A DNA stretch of 39,098 bases from assembly GCA_019408975.1 (NCBI GenBank), contig DXVA01000005.1:1-39098 (forward strand), read 5' to 3'. The notes beneath the pieces were generated by a model. The model saw only the letters and a list, made by a program, of their open reading frames with translations. It ran no database searches and was not told the origin of the DNA. Origin of the DNA: Lentisphaeria bacterium (GTDB lineage Bacteria; Verrucomicrobiota; Lentisphaeria; Victivallales; UBA1829). Below, in pieces: positions 25,787-33,884 of this stretch; positions within the stretch are counted from its first letter, which is position 1, and each line of letters opens with the position of its first letter. The position numbers were made by a program, and so were the translations under genes.

Positions 25787-26398
25787 TTATTCCTTCGGGA
25801 TCTGCGTAAAACCAAACATCCGGCATCCCTCCGGAGTCTTTTCCTTTTCATTGACTTTCGCGGCATAACTCATCCAGTGAGAAGCATTATGCAGTTGCGT
25901 TTCCGCATCCGCCCCATGACGGCGAATCCGTATGCCGGTATTGTGGTCCGCCTGTTCCTGCGGAGGGCAATACCGCACATAATTGGAATCAGGGGATGTT
26001 CCGATTTCACGGGACCAGACATCATTGAAAAATCCAGCGATCTTCTGGACATGCTGAACCTTGTTGCCGTCACAAACCGGATAGCAGTGATAATGAGGAT
26101 GTTCGGAATCACGTTGTTCTCGTGCCCAGACAAGCTGGGCATCGATCCCCTCCCGCTTCAACCTCATCCGGCATTTGCGTATCGCATTGGAAATATGCCG
26201 GTTATCATTCTGTGTTTCCATTTCAGGAGGAAAACGGAATTCCAGATGCCCTACAAATACCTGGCTATGCTTATCCGTCATGTACCGTAACCGTTTCTGA
26301 ATTTCATTCACTGCCTCCCGATACACGGGATGCTCCGGATCGGCATTCACGGATAAATGGTTCAAGTGGCTTTCCATGTGGTGGTGTCTTTTCGGCAT
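25787..26398 (-). CDS. Inovirus Gp2/YagK-YfjJ-type replication initiator
   Basis: 203 residues from the ATG at 26398, chosen because AAAGGAG lies upstream; the open frame extends to 26470. The core matches the inovirus Gp2-like (YfjJ/YagK C-terminal) family: a strand with VFVGHLEFRFP, a helix IRKCRMRLKREGIDAQLVW, then AREQRDSEHPHYHCYPVCDG. The HPHYH histidines correspond to the metal-binding pair of HUH-like replication enzymes, and a following helix IAGFFNDVWSREIG fits. Such proteins nick one strand at the origin for rolling-circle-type replication, and occur in small prophages and integrative elements. The start codon faces the iteron-like repeats at 26583-26651. Confidence 0.75.
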   Translation of the reverse strand: MPKRHHHMESHLNHLSVNADPEHPVYREAVNEIQKRLRYMTDKHSQVFVGHLEFRFPPEMETQNDNRHISNAIRKCRMRLKREGIDAQLVWAREQRDSEHPHYHCYPVCDGNKVQHVQKIAGFFNDVWSREIGTSPDSNYVRYCPPQEQADHNTGIRIRRHGADAETQLHNASHWMSYAAKVNEKEKTPEGCRMFGFTQIPKE

Positions 26399-26847
26399 GA
26401 TTTTCTCTGCTCCTTTTCTGAATGATTTTATGTATGCCATGATTGATTTCTGTTCTGTAATTATTCTCATTCGGAATTCGAATAATCATTAGAAATCAAT
26501 TTCCGTATCTTATTTTCGGGCTTATTCTGTGCTTCCTGTTCCCTGTTCATCGTTTATTATGGCTGCTGTTTAGGCTTATGGCTTTATAGCTTCCTGATAA
26601 CTTTATAGCTTTTATAACTCTTATAGCTTACTCTAATAGCTCTTATAGCTTAGCTTTAGCTATTTCTAATAACCGAGTTGTGCCTGATCGAATTTTGCCT
26701 GCATTTCCATAACTTTTTGAAACATGAGTTGCCGTAATGCTGAATGAGGCTGTTTTTACACTTAGGTCCCGCATAAAATAACAGGAACTCAAAAGTAAAA
26801 AAGATTCATGACCCGCGATCGTATGCGCTCAAAGGAGGGGCGTATAC
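26399..26847. other. Intergenic region with iteron-like repeats; candidate replication origin
   Basis: 449 bp without a gene, flanked by the divergent initiator and excisionase-like genes. It holds an imperfect palindrome around GGAATTC near 26473, an AT-rich segment with repeated TATAGCTT, and presumably the promoters of both genes. An origin next to its initiator is the natural reading. Confidence 0.5.
26583..26651. repeat. Iteron-like TATAGCTT repeats
   Basis: The octamer TATAGCTT occurs at 26585-26592, 26604-26611, 26622-26629 and 26644-26651 (start-to-start 19, 18 and 22 bp), with a degenerate copy TAATAGCT at 26634-26641. Near-helical spacing upstream of a replication initiator gene is the pattern of origin iterons or of repeated repressor sites. 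Confidence 0.6.
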
Positions 26848-27174
26848 ATGAATGAAATCAGAATTTCAATGAATACCGTCCGTTTCTTCAAACGGATCAT
26901 GCGTCCGGTCGCAGAAGAAGGAATTATTTCACTGCCGGAATACAACGAGGCAATCTCTCAATTGACCAGCCTTGCGGAACATGGTGTTCCCAAAGCTGTG
27001 GTCACTCCGAAACTTCTGGATCAGCGTGAGGTCGCGGAGATGCTCAACATCAGCCACAGCAATTTCAAAAAACTCGAAGCCGAGGGTGCTTTCCCATTCA
27101 AAAGGAAAATGGTAGGCTCAGCAGTGCGATACCGCAATACCGATGTTCTGAATTACATCAGTTCCTGTGACTGA
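26848..27174 (+). CDS. Excisionase-like helix-turn-helix protein
   Basis: 108 residues. The C-terminal half, LLDQREVAEMLNISHSNFKK then LEAEGAFPFKRKMVGSAVRY, is a winged-helix/MerR-type (HTH_17, AlpA or Xis-like) DNA-binding domain ending in the usual 'RY...DVLNYI'. The N-terminal 50 residues are a helical extension. A strong AAGGAGGGG lies upstream of the ATG. Within an element that has a tyrosine integrase, this is the best candidate for the recombination directionality factor or a regulator of the initiator gene opposite. Its 3' end overlaps the convergent next gene by 22 bp. Confidence 0.75.
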   Translation: MNEIRISMNTVRFFKRIMRPVAEEGIISLPEYNEAISQLTSLAEHGVPKAVVTPKLLDQREVAEMLNISHSNFKKLEAEGAFPFKRKMVGSAVRYRNTDVLNYISSCD

Positions 27175-28439
27175 TCTTTCCATTGCTGAATTCCGCGTTT
27201 TCGGTAATGCCTGTGTTTTTTATAGACACGAATATTCCATAATGCCATATATTTACGTAGCGTTGGAACAGAAATAGGCTTTGGCATGATGACACGTGTA
27301 TTAATGTCCTTTACTATCTGGGAAATATCCTGTCCCTGTTGGACTCGTGTCCAGACAAAGTCCCGGAGATGCGCAGAATGAAGCATCTTGATTCGATACG
27401 TCCAATAAATCGCTTCCTTATGGCATGTATACCGGTATGTACACATGTCTCTGGAAGCAGATTTTGAGGCAATACAATCCCGGAAACACAGGTCCAGTTC
27501 CGATGATTTTCCTTTACGCCAGTAGTCCGCTTCATAAGCCATTTCAAATAGTGAGCATGGCATTTTTTCTTTGGCAATAATACAGACAAAGTAACCAGCC
27601 TCCGCCAAATTTTTCAGCATTTGCTTTAGGAGTTGCTTTTCTGCTTTTTTATATTCAAATCCATCCAGAAAGATATTTTTCGGCAATCCGGGAATCGACA
27701 AAATACATTCCAAATTTGATTTTCCTGTTTCGTTCAGCTGCCAAGGAGCGGATTTGTTCCCCAGCAGACATGAAAAGAAATTTTTCCCATTTCTTATTAT
27801 TCCATAATCCAGTTCTTTGCGGAGATCATCAAAAGCGAGATTTAGGTGCAGAAGCTTTATTTGCTGATGAAAGTTCCAGCAATCCTGTTCATTTGTAATA
27901 TTTTTGAAGTATACAACATCCTTATTTTGATTAAAACGCCATGGAATTCCCCCTTTTATGCCGGTCGGCAAAATATTTCCCTGTTCCTCACAGGCACGTT
28001 GTATTTGATTGATTCCATACCAGTCACGATGTTGACTACTGTCAGCGATATAGGCCGCAATAGACAATCCCCAGGCGGTAAGATTTCCATTTCCCCAGAA
28101 AACTGCATTTTTAACTTTTCCAAGCGTTTGGCTGCCTATCGCTTTTTTCCCCTCCCAGTTGTCAAGAATAAAATGACTGCTGGGAACCAGTTTGTTAAAA
28201 TCCATTGAAGTATGGCACGGCTCTTGGTGTGTGGCATTTTGGGGGACTGGTGAGATGAGCGGCATAGGTATATCTTGATTGGAGGATGAGTCAGAACTGG
28301 AAGAATTATCGGGCAGCATGTTTGGAAGATTAGCATTTGCAGATGGGGAGATATCTTGAGAAAATACAGATGAGGCTTGTGAACAATTATTGCTATAACT
28401 AGATGGTAGATTTCCATTATTTACTGGTTCTGATTCCAT
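27153..28439 (-). CDS. Hypothetical element protein with possible degenerate P-loop ATPase core
   Basis: 428 residues from the ATG at 28439, which has AAGGA 7 bp upstream. An open frame extends to a TTG at 28550 and would add a hydrophobic N-terminal helix, but without a ribosome-binding site. Residues 1-85 are a Ser/Asn/Pro-rich linker. The segment VFWGNGNLTAWGLSIAAYIA sits where RepA-type ATPases have their P-loop, but lacks the GK(S/T). NIFLDGFEY further on could be the Walker B strand. The last 60 residues (VQQGQDISQIVKDINTR, then SVPTLRKYMALWNIRVYKKH) look like a helix-turn-helix with a basic tail. Function unknown; a replication or regulatory role is a guess. AT-rich coding. Confidence 0.6.
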   Translation of the reverse strand: MESEPVNNGNLPSSYSNNCSQASSVFSQDISPSANANLPNMLPDNSSSSDSSSNQDIPMPLISPVPQNATHQEPCHTSMDFNKLVPSSHFILDNWEGKKAIGSQTLGKVKNAVFWGNGNLTAWGLSIAAYIADSSQHRDWYGINQIQRACEEQGNILPTGIKGGIPWRFNQNKDVVYFKNITNEQDCWNFHQQIKLLHLNLAFDDLRKELDYGIIRNGKNFFSCLLGNKSAPWQLNETGKSNLECILSIPGLPKNIFLDGFEYKKAEKQLLKQMLKNLAEAGYFVCIIAKEKMPCSLFEMAYEADYWRKGKSSELDLCFRDCIASKSASRDMCTYRYTCHKEAIYWTYRIKMLHSAHLRDFVWTRVQQGQDISQIVKDINTRVIMPKPISVPTLRKYMALWNIRVYKKHRHYRKRGIQQWKDQSQELM

Positions 28440-28734
28440 ACTTTTATCCTTCATTTTTTTTGATTTCATTATTTCTTTTGCATAAATATATAAGTATAAT
28501 AAAATCATATCTAATATAATTAATATAGCAAATAAAAATTCATAAATCAAGTATAATTTTTATTTTTTAATAGAGATAATAATAAATTCCATTTTTGCAT
28601 AAATAATATTTTTAATAAAGCATATTCTTATTTTCTTTTTCTATAGAAAAATATTTATTCATATAGTGCATTTTATATTTTTATAAATGCACAGAGACAT
28701 TACTATCCTGTGCATTTGCAAGGAAGCATATTAA
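28440..28734. other. Very AT-rich spacer between integrase and the unrecognised gene
   Basis: About 295 bp of strongly AT-rich DNA (mostly A/T runs from 28480 to 28720) between the integrase stop and the favoured start of the next minus-strand gene. No gene or clear hairpin is seen. It may contain that gene's promoter, or, if the TTG start at 28550 is used, part of its N-terminus. Confidence 0.4.
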
Positions 28735-30030
28735 TCAATCTTTTAATATTTTAATAAGACTTTGCACTTCTTGTGTATCTGGAAGATTTTGCAGATATTG
28801 CAAAGCTTTTTCGATCCGTGCCCTGTCGGATGGTCCTGCGGTTCCGCTGACGGCTTTTATCGCCTTGAGCTGGGCATCTTCCCCGACGTGCGTATAAAAC
28901 TGATCAATGATGTCGCTGTTCGCACCGAGGATCGAAACCACCACTGCTTTCGGAACACCCGCCTCCGCGCAGAACGAGGCAAAACTGTGGCGCAGACTGT
29001 GGAACCCATAGACAACCATCTTTCTTTTTCTGCCGGGAACTTCGACGTTGGTTTCCATTCCGGCACGTTTGATGACGCGCATCACGTCGATATTGACAAA
29101 ATTATCGCCTACGGATTTTCCCTTTGCGTCTACCGTCAAATAACGTTTTGCCACATTGGGAGAGACATAGGAGTCAATGCGCCATTCTTTTGCCTGCTCC
29201 AGTGCGCGGACAAGCGGTTCTGCGATGGGAATAGATACCTGTTTCCCGGTTTTAAACTGTTTCACCCAAATCCGGCGATGCATCAAATCCACATGATCCC
29301 ATTGCAGGAGAACGCAGTCTTTCAGCCGCTGTCCGGTATACATCCCGATCAGATAAATGACTTTCAGCTCTTTTTTATTCATGACTTTGAAACTCGGATC
29401 GTCCAGAACCTTGAGAATTGCTTCTTCCTGTTCTTTGGTGAATGCGAGACGGCGCACCGTGTTTCCTTGTTCTTCCCGTGGTTTTCTGCGCAGATTCTGG
29501 GATGCAAACGGGTTGTCTTCGGAATAATAATCCGAGAGTGTGGTAAAGATTTTTCTGAGACGGAGAATTTTCCGATTATGTGTGGATACTGAAATCGCTG
29601 TCGTCTTGAGATAAGCCGCATATTGGTCTGCGATACCTGGTGTAATTGCCGCCACCTGTGTTTCTTCCCCGACGTAACGTATGAATTCCGTAAAGGTTGT
29701 TTCGTAGGAAATTTCTTCATGACGTGTCGCGGGAAATGCCCTGTCCGGATGTTCCGCATAAATTTTCCAGGCGTCTTTCAGAGCAAGCGGGCGGCTTTTT
29801 CTTGCGAGATTGCGTGCCACTTTGACATGTGCGGAGATCACTTCTGCTGTTGTTGCCTGAACGATGGGCAGAAGTTCTTTTGCTTTTTTCAGAGCTTCTT
29901 CCTGATTCTGCGTTTTCAGACTGACACATTTTCGTTCATGATTGACCTGATAGCGGAAATAATAAGTTCCGCCTTCTTCCTTCTGATAAACAGTTCCGGT
30001 TTCCAGTTTGATCTTGTTTTTCTTTCCCAT
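28735..30030 (-). CDS. int: Tyrosine recombinase (integrase)
   Basis: 431 residues. An N-terminal arm-binding-type region (about 1-70), a SAM-like core-binding domain (to about 195) and the catalytic domain. Catalytic residues visible are the first arginine in MYTGQRLKD (near 228), the lysine in FKTGK (near 255), the HSLRH box (near 340), and the tyrosine in DQFYTHV (near 383). The usual LGH before the tyrosine is LGAN, so the second histidine is replaced. The ATG has GGAGGATGAA directly upstream. The gene begins 108 bp from the att repeat in the tRNA, the standard place for the integrase of a tRNA-targeting element. Confidence 0.92.
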   Translation of the reverse strand: MGKKNKIKLETGTVYQKEEGGTYYFRYQVNHERKCVSLKTQNQEEALKKAKELLPIVQATTAEVISAHVKVARNLARKSRPLALKDAWKIYAEHPDRAFPATRHEEISYETTFTEFIRYVGEETQVAAITPGIADQYAAYLKTTAISVSTHNRKILRLRKIFTTLSDYYSEDNPFASQNLRRKPREEQGNTVRRLAFTKEQEEAILKVLDDPSFKVMNKKELKVIYLIGMYTGQRLKDCVLLQWDHVDLMHRRIWVKQFKTGKQVSIPIAEPLVRALEQAKEWRIDSYVSPNVAKRYLTVDAKGKSVGDNFVNIDVMRVIKRAGMETNVEVPGRKRKMVVYGFHSLRHSFASFCAEAGVPKAVVVSILGANSDIIDQFYTHVGEDAQLKAIKAVSGTAGPSDRARIEKALQYLQNLPDTQEVQSLIKILKD

Positions 30031-30100
30031 TTCATCCTCCGGCGATGAAAAATCCTGTTTTGGCTAAAATAATACGGAAAAAAGAGAAAGAAAGCTCTGA

Positions 30101-30110
30101 ATGGTAATAA
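30101..30110. repeat. ATGGTAATAA motif inside the right end
   Basis: Exact reverse complement of 4661-4670 near the opposite end; followed by a second GGTAA at 30113-30117. Candidate arm-type integrase site 27 bp from the att core. Short enough to be chance. Confidence 0.3.
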
Positions 30111-30137
30111 ACGGTAACTTTTCTTTAGAAATGAGGC

Positions 30138-30159
30138 TAAAATGGTGCGCCCACAAGGA
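30138..30159. repeat. Right attachment repeat within tRNA-Lys 3' end
   Basis: 22 bp identical to 4426-4447. It covers five bases of 3' flank, the encoded CCA, the discriminator, the 3' acceptor strand and the 3' half of the T stem of the tRNA-Lys gene. Confidence 0.85.
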
Positions 30160-30218
30160 CTCGAACCTTGGACCCAATGATTAAGAGTCATTTGCTCTAC
30201 CGACTGAGCTATGGGCGC
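30143..30218 (-). tRNA. tRNA-Lys (anticodon CTT), CCA encoded
   Basis: 76 nt on the minus strand with a full cloverleaf: acceptor GCGCCCA pairing with TGGGCGC, D stem GCTC/GAGC, anticodon stem AATGA/TCATT around the loop CTCTTAA (anticodon CTT), T arm CAAGG-TTCGAGT-CCTTG, discriminator A and CCA. It remains intact after integration because the element restores the 3' end. Confidence 0.96.
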
Positions 30219-30243
30219 ATCTCTTATTTCATAGAATGCATTT

Positions 30244-30271
30244 AATATACCCGAACGGAACAGAAAATCAA
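30244..30271 (-). promoter_or_regulatory. Sigma-70-type promoter of tRNA-Lys
   Basis: On the minus strand TTGATT (30266-30271) and TATATT (30244-30249) are separated by 16 bp. The -10 box ends 25 bp before the tRNA 5' end, a good distance for a short tRNA leader. Confidence 0.6.
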
Positions 30272-30457
30272 GGCGATTTCTAAAAATTATTTGACTTTTT
30301 TGTCCGGAAACAGCCTGAATGTGAAAAGACGATTCTGTCTGATCCGGGAAAACGGTTGCCTGTTGCGGCACCTGCTTTACAGCAAAAGATCTCCGGCTGT
30401 TTTTTCACATCCGCCATGTTTCTGCTGCACAACGCCGGCACCGAAGAACAGCACTTC

Positions 30458-32641
30458 CTATTTCCAGAACTGGATCGAAATATTCTGGAGAAAATAATAC
30501 CAGATTCCAAAACCTGCCGCAATACCGAGAATCAAGGCAAGAAGGACAATCAGGATTTTGGCGCAGCCGGACATTTCTGCCGCAGTCTTTACCCCTTTTT
30601 CCTGTTTGAGAAAACCGCCGACGACATCCACCGGATTCAGCAGGGTTGTTATCGGAATCCGTGGCTGGCTTGTAAAGATGAGCCCCATTTTCCTGGAGAG
30701 ACGCATGCGTTTGTTGAGAGCCCAGCCGCCGGCTTCCAGAAAACCGGCAACGTTACGGCGGTAGAGCTTGACCAGAGATACCACAACGACCGGGCCGCCG
30801 AAAATCAGCATGACACACAGAAGCACACCGATCACGCTCCAGAGCGAGATGTTGTGCAGTGCCTGCGCCATGAAGGCAATGGAACTGCCGATCGCCGCAA
30901 GCCCGACTCCACCTCCCATCAGGAGCATGGAGCCGCTGACTGCCGGAGTCTGCTGTTTGGCTGCCGCAGGCGGATTCTTGGGATCATAAGACTGTGCCTG
31001 TGCGACAGATTTTTCAAAGCCGGATTCAAACTCTTTGGTGCGTGCCGAGAAAAATTTGTCGATCTGTTTGCCGATAAACGTCCCGAACCGGTAGAACGGC
31101 ATCCGCAGAGCTTCCGAGAAGGAAACAGGCTGCTGGATATAATCAATGACCTGAGCATCCCATGTGACGCCGTCGGGTGTGACGAAAACGCCGCTTTTGC
31201 CGATGAAGAGGTTATACATATCGCCGGACGTGACTGCAACCGCAAGAGTCATTTTCCGGACTGCTCCGACCTGTCCGGTGGAAACTTCGATATACATGGT
31301 GCAGATATTGCAGTTGACCGCCAGCTTCTTATGCGCCGCCACATTGGATACGCGGGTCGTCAGTGTGAAATGCCTTCCGTCCATGATCAGCTTGCCCGCC
31401 AGGAGCATGGAGGTGATCTCCTGATCGAACAGAGATTTCAGTGATACGTAATTATTCATGAACTCAAGCATATGGCGCTGGTAAAGAATGAGCTTGCGCA
31501 CATCCTTGAAACAGGCGATTTCATCCTTGCGTTCCGCATCGAAGGCGATCATTGCCGTAATTCTGTCCGCGATATTTTCCGACAGAAAATATTTGAGCCT
31601 GTCCACGGGAAGCGTATCCAGGCAGTCCGTATTTTTCCGTTTGAGCCAGGCGTCATAGACCGCCAGCCCTGCCTTGACTGCATTCCATTCCTCCCGCGTG
31701 ATCTCCTCTTTTCCGGGAAGAGTTTTTGCGAAGAATGCAATCAGCCTGTTCGCCCAGAGCGGATTCAGTTCCGAATTCAGAAGCAGCAGCGATTTCTCAT
31801 TCGGTTCGCAGACCGGCGCGGCATTCAGGTACTTTTCCATTGCGGCGGAATCCATGATATCCAGCGGCGGCAGCGCTTTGGTGGTGTTGCCGGAGGACAT
31901 GCGCAGAATGCCGCAGAAAGTGAAGAACTCATCCACTTTTGCGGTGATTTCCTGATAGATGCCGAAGATCTCCTTCGTCGCATCGCCGTAAGGCAGGATT
32001 TCAGGTGCATTGAGAGGTTCCTCATGCCATTTCAGGTAGGCGCCGGCTTTGTCCGTGAATTGAGCCAGAATATCCTGGTTGATGCCGTCAAGCCCGGAGA
32101 TATCGGCGACTTTGCCGACGCAGTTCATGGCGAAGGTTGCGAATTCAGCGACATCCGGGTCGGGAATCAGGGAAGGGGGGATGACACCGTCGCCGTTCTG
32201 GAGCCCTGCCGCCATGATTTTCTTCCGGTCGCGGATATCGGCAAGAGAGATTTCCCTCGGTTCCTCCGTTCCCGTATTTTCCATCGCGAGCCTGGCGGAA
32301 CTGAGAAGCATTTTCCCTTCGGGCGTTTCGTCATTGATTGCCGAGAATTTCAGGACATCGGAAGCGGCATTGATTCCGGAGTAATCTTTCAGGATGTTCA
32401 GCAGCCATGTGATGGCGCGCCTGGCTTCGTCTACACGGATTTTGCCGTTGTTGTCGTCATCCATGAAGGCGAGAAATTCGGGGTCGCAGGAAATGGAGTC
32501 GATCGGGAGGCTGGTCATAGCCCATAGCGCGGCGTCAAGGTCTTTGACGCAAGAAAGATCGTCCGCCGTTTTCACCGCGATCTGCCAGGAGCCGCCGACA
32601 CGTTCAAAACTCATTTGTCTGTCAGTAGAATTATTTTTCAT
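30458..32641 (-). CDS. Large membrane-anchored protein with EF-hand-like motif, function unknown
   Basis: 727 residues. An EF-hand-like calcium loop DDDNNGKIRVDE lies near residues 60-71. The long middle part is soluble and mostly helical. The C-terminal quarter has three membrane segments: GSMLLMGGGVGLAAIGSS (about 565), WSVIGVLLCVMLIFGGPVVV (about 605) and ILIVLLALILGIAAGFGIWY (about 695), with a basic loop between. I do not recognise the family beyond resemblance to uncharacterised proteins of PVC-group bacteria. The ATG overlaps the end of the WecA-type gene by 11 bp and lacks a clear ribosome-binding site, so translation is probably coupled to that gene. Confidence 0.7.
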   Translation of the reverse strand: MKNNSTDRQMSFERVGGSWQIAVKTADDLSCVKDLDAALWAMTSLPIDSISCDPEFLAFMDDDNNGKIRVDEARRAITWLLNILKDYSGINAASDVLKFSAINDETPEGKMLLSSARLAMENTGTEEPREISLADIRDRKKIMAAGLQNGDGVIPPSLIPDPDVAEFATFAMNCVGKVADISGLDGINQDILAQFTDKAGAYLKWHEEPLNAPEILPYGDATKEIFGIYQEITAKVDEFFTFCGILRMSSGNTTKALPPLDIMDSAAMEKYLNAAPVCEPNEKSLLLLNSELNPLWANRLIAFFAKTLPGKEEITREEWNAVKAGLAVYDAWLKRKNTDCLDTLPVDRLKYFLSENIADRITAMIAFDAERKDEIACFKDVRKLILYQRHMLEFMNNYVSLKSLFDQEITSMLLAGKLIMDGRHFTLTTRVSNVAAHKKLAVNCNICTMYIEVSTGQVGAVRKMTLAVAVTSGDMYNLFIGKSGVFVTPDGVTWDAQVIDYIQQPVSFSEALRMPFYRFGTFIGKQIDKFFSARTKEFESGFEKSVAQAQSYDPKNPPAAAKQQTPAVSGSMLLMGGGVGLAAIGSSIAFMAQALHNISLWSVIGVLLCVMLIFGGPVVVVSLVKLYRRNVAGFLEAGGWALNKRMRLSRKMGLIFTSQPRIPITTLLNPVDVVGGFLKQEKGVKTAAEMSGCAKILIVLLALILGIAAGFGIWYYFLQNISIQFWK

Positions 32642-33764
32642 TGGGGGAAGTTCCCTGAAGTTGGGCTTGCTGTTTATTTTGAATGGTGCCGGAATACTGG
32701 ATCAGCGTCAGCATCAGCAGTATTGTGACACCTTGTGCAATCAGGATGAGGCATGATCTTTCGTCTCCCCAGAGCAGCGGCATGGCGCCCAGGCCCGCAA
32801 TGAGGCAGAGAAGATGCACCAGGAGAACCGCGCGTTTGCGTGACATGCCCATATGGAGAAAACGATGGGATATGTGGTTGTGATCTCCCACATAGATCGG
32901 TTTATGGTTGAGAAGGCGGATCACGATGACGGCAAGCGTGTCGAAGATCGGGACGGCGAGAATGAACAGCGGGATCAGGATCGAGAGGCGCGACTCCGAG
33001 ACCAGCGGATTGAAATAGGTGACTTTGGCGCTGATGACCGCCAGCATGTAGCCGAGAAAATGACTGCCGCCGTCTCCCATGAAAATTGACGCGGGAGAAT
33101 GATTGAAGAACCAGAACCCGATTGCCGAACCCGCACAGCAGGCACCGAGGCACGCCACGAAATACTGCTCGTTGACGATTGCCGCAGTTGTGAAGAAGAG
33201 GAATGCGATGGACGCCGTACCGACGGCAAGACCGTCCATGTTGTCGAAGAAATTGGTTGCATTGAAAATGAAAATGATCCAGAATACCGTCAGGAACCAG
33301 CTGAGAAACGGGATATCCAGAAAGAGTGTGATATGAACTCCGCCGAAAGTCGCGGTCGCAACGGCGATGGCGATCTGTCCGTACAGCTTATGGTGCGCCT
33401 TCATGGCGTGTTTATCGTCATACGTTCCCATGACGAGCGCCGCCAGCGCGCAGAGAATGATTACGGCGAATTCGCGCAGGACCAGTTTGATTCCCGCGAC
33501 TCCGGCAATGATGTCCTGCATGGCCTTTTCCGGAAGTATGAACGTGACCGCCGCCAGTGCAGCCAGGATCGTGAGAAGCCACGCCGAATACATGGCGACA
33601 CCGCCGAGGAGCGGGGTGGATTTCGCGTGAAGTTTGTGCCCTTCGCATTTGGGGATGTCAAGGAAACCGAGCAGCTGGGCGATTTTCTGGCATGCCGGAG
33701 TCAGGATCAGCGAAAGCCCCAGCGCCATGATGAATACCGCCGCATAAATTTGTGCCCAGTCCAA
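32631..33764 (-). CDS. WecA/TagO-type undecaprenyl-phosphate glycosyl-1-phosphate transferase
   Basis: 377 residues with about ten to eleven membrane segments. Family motifs are clear: KLHAKSTPLLGG near the N-terminus, NATNFFDNMDGLA (about 168-180, the metal-binding NxxNxxDNxDG), IFMGDGGSHFLG (about 225) and the cytoplasmic GDHNHISHRFL (about 294). It transfers a sugar-1-phosphate, commonly GlcNAc-1-phosphate, from UDP to undecaprenyl phosphate, starting envelope glycan synthesis. MraY itself usually differs in these loops, so the WecA/TagO group is preferred. AAGGAGG lies upstream of the ATG at 33764. First gene of a two-gene operon with the membrane protein. Confidence 0.9.
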   Translation of the reverse strand: MDWAQIYAAVFIMALGLSLILTPACQKIAQLLGFLDIPKCEGHKLHAKSTPLLGGVAMYSAWLLTILAALAAVTFILPEKAMQDIIAGVAGIKLVLREFAVIILCALAALVMGTYDDKHAMKAHHKLYGQIAIAVATATFGGVHITLFLDIPFLSWFLTVFWIIFIFNATNFFDNMDGLAVGTASIAFLFFTTAAIVNEQYFVACLGACCAGSAIGFWFFNHSPASIFMGDGGSHFLGYMLAVISAKVTYFNPLVSESRLSILIPLFILAVPIFDTLAVIVIRLLNHKPIYVGDHNHISHRFLHMGMSRKRAVLLVHLLCLIAGLGAMPLLWGDERSCLILIAQGVTILLMLTLIQYSGTIQNKQQAQLQGTSPNEK

Positions 33765-33884
33765 AGGGTCCTCCTTGAATCTTTGATTAACCTTGCATTT
33801 TGCGCTGGACTACTTGCCCGGGAACGCATATATTATTACTATAACCCGGAAAGTGCTTTTATTCAAAGGAGTTTTTTGCTTATT

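Larger units (their letters stand above)
4426..30159. mobile_element. Candidate tRNA-Lys-integrated element carrying a rhamnoside-utilisation cargo
   Basis: The element is bounded by a perfect 22-bp direct repeat (4426-4447 and 30138-30159). The right copy is the 3' end of an intact tRNA-Lys gene and the left copy is the displaced tRNA fragment. A tyrosine recombinase starts 108 bp from the right copy. Inside are an excisionase-like HTH protein, a Gp2-like replication initiator with iteron-like repeats, a sliding-clamp-like protein, a RecB/Cas4-like nuclease and a DUF932 protein. There are no capsid, portal, terminase, relaxase or type IV secretion genes, so it is not a complete phage or self-transmissible ICE. 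A replicating integrative element needing a helper, or a phage-satellite-like island, fits best. Cargo genes occupy roughly 4.9-20.5 kb and backbone genes 20.8-30.0 kb. Confidence 0.82.

Noticed and set aside
20853..30030. Complete prophage
   Set aside because: No terminase, portal, capsid, tail or lysis genes are seen, so the block is described as an integrative element backbone only.
31472..32527. 351-residue plus-strand open frame, and the similar one at 36431-37327
   Set aside because: Both are mirror frames of long minus-strand genes with clear domains and have no recognisable features.
33389..33401. A third partial match to the tRNA-derived repeat (ATGGTGCGCC), also one near 9723
   Set aside because: Only about 10 bp match, both inside genes, with no tRNA context; chance similarity.
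33099..33884. N-terminal extension of the radical SAM frame
   Set aside because: It is antisense to the WecA-type gene and highly charged; the conserved radical SAM domain starts at 33885.
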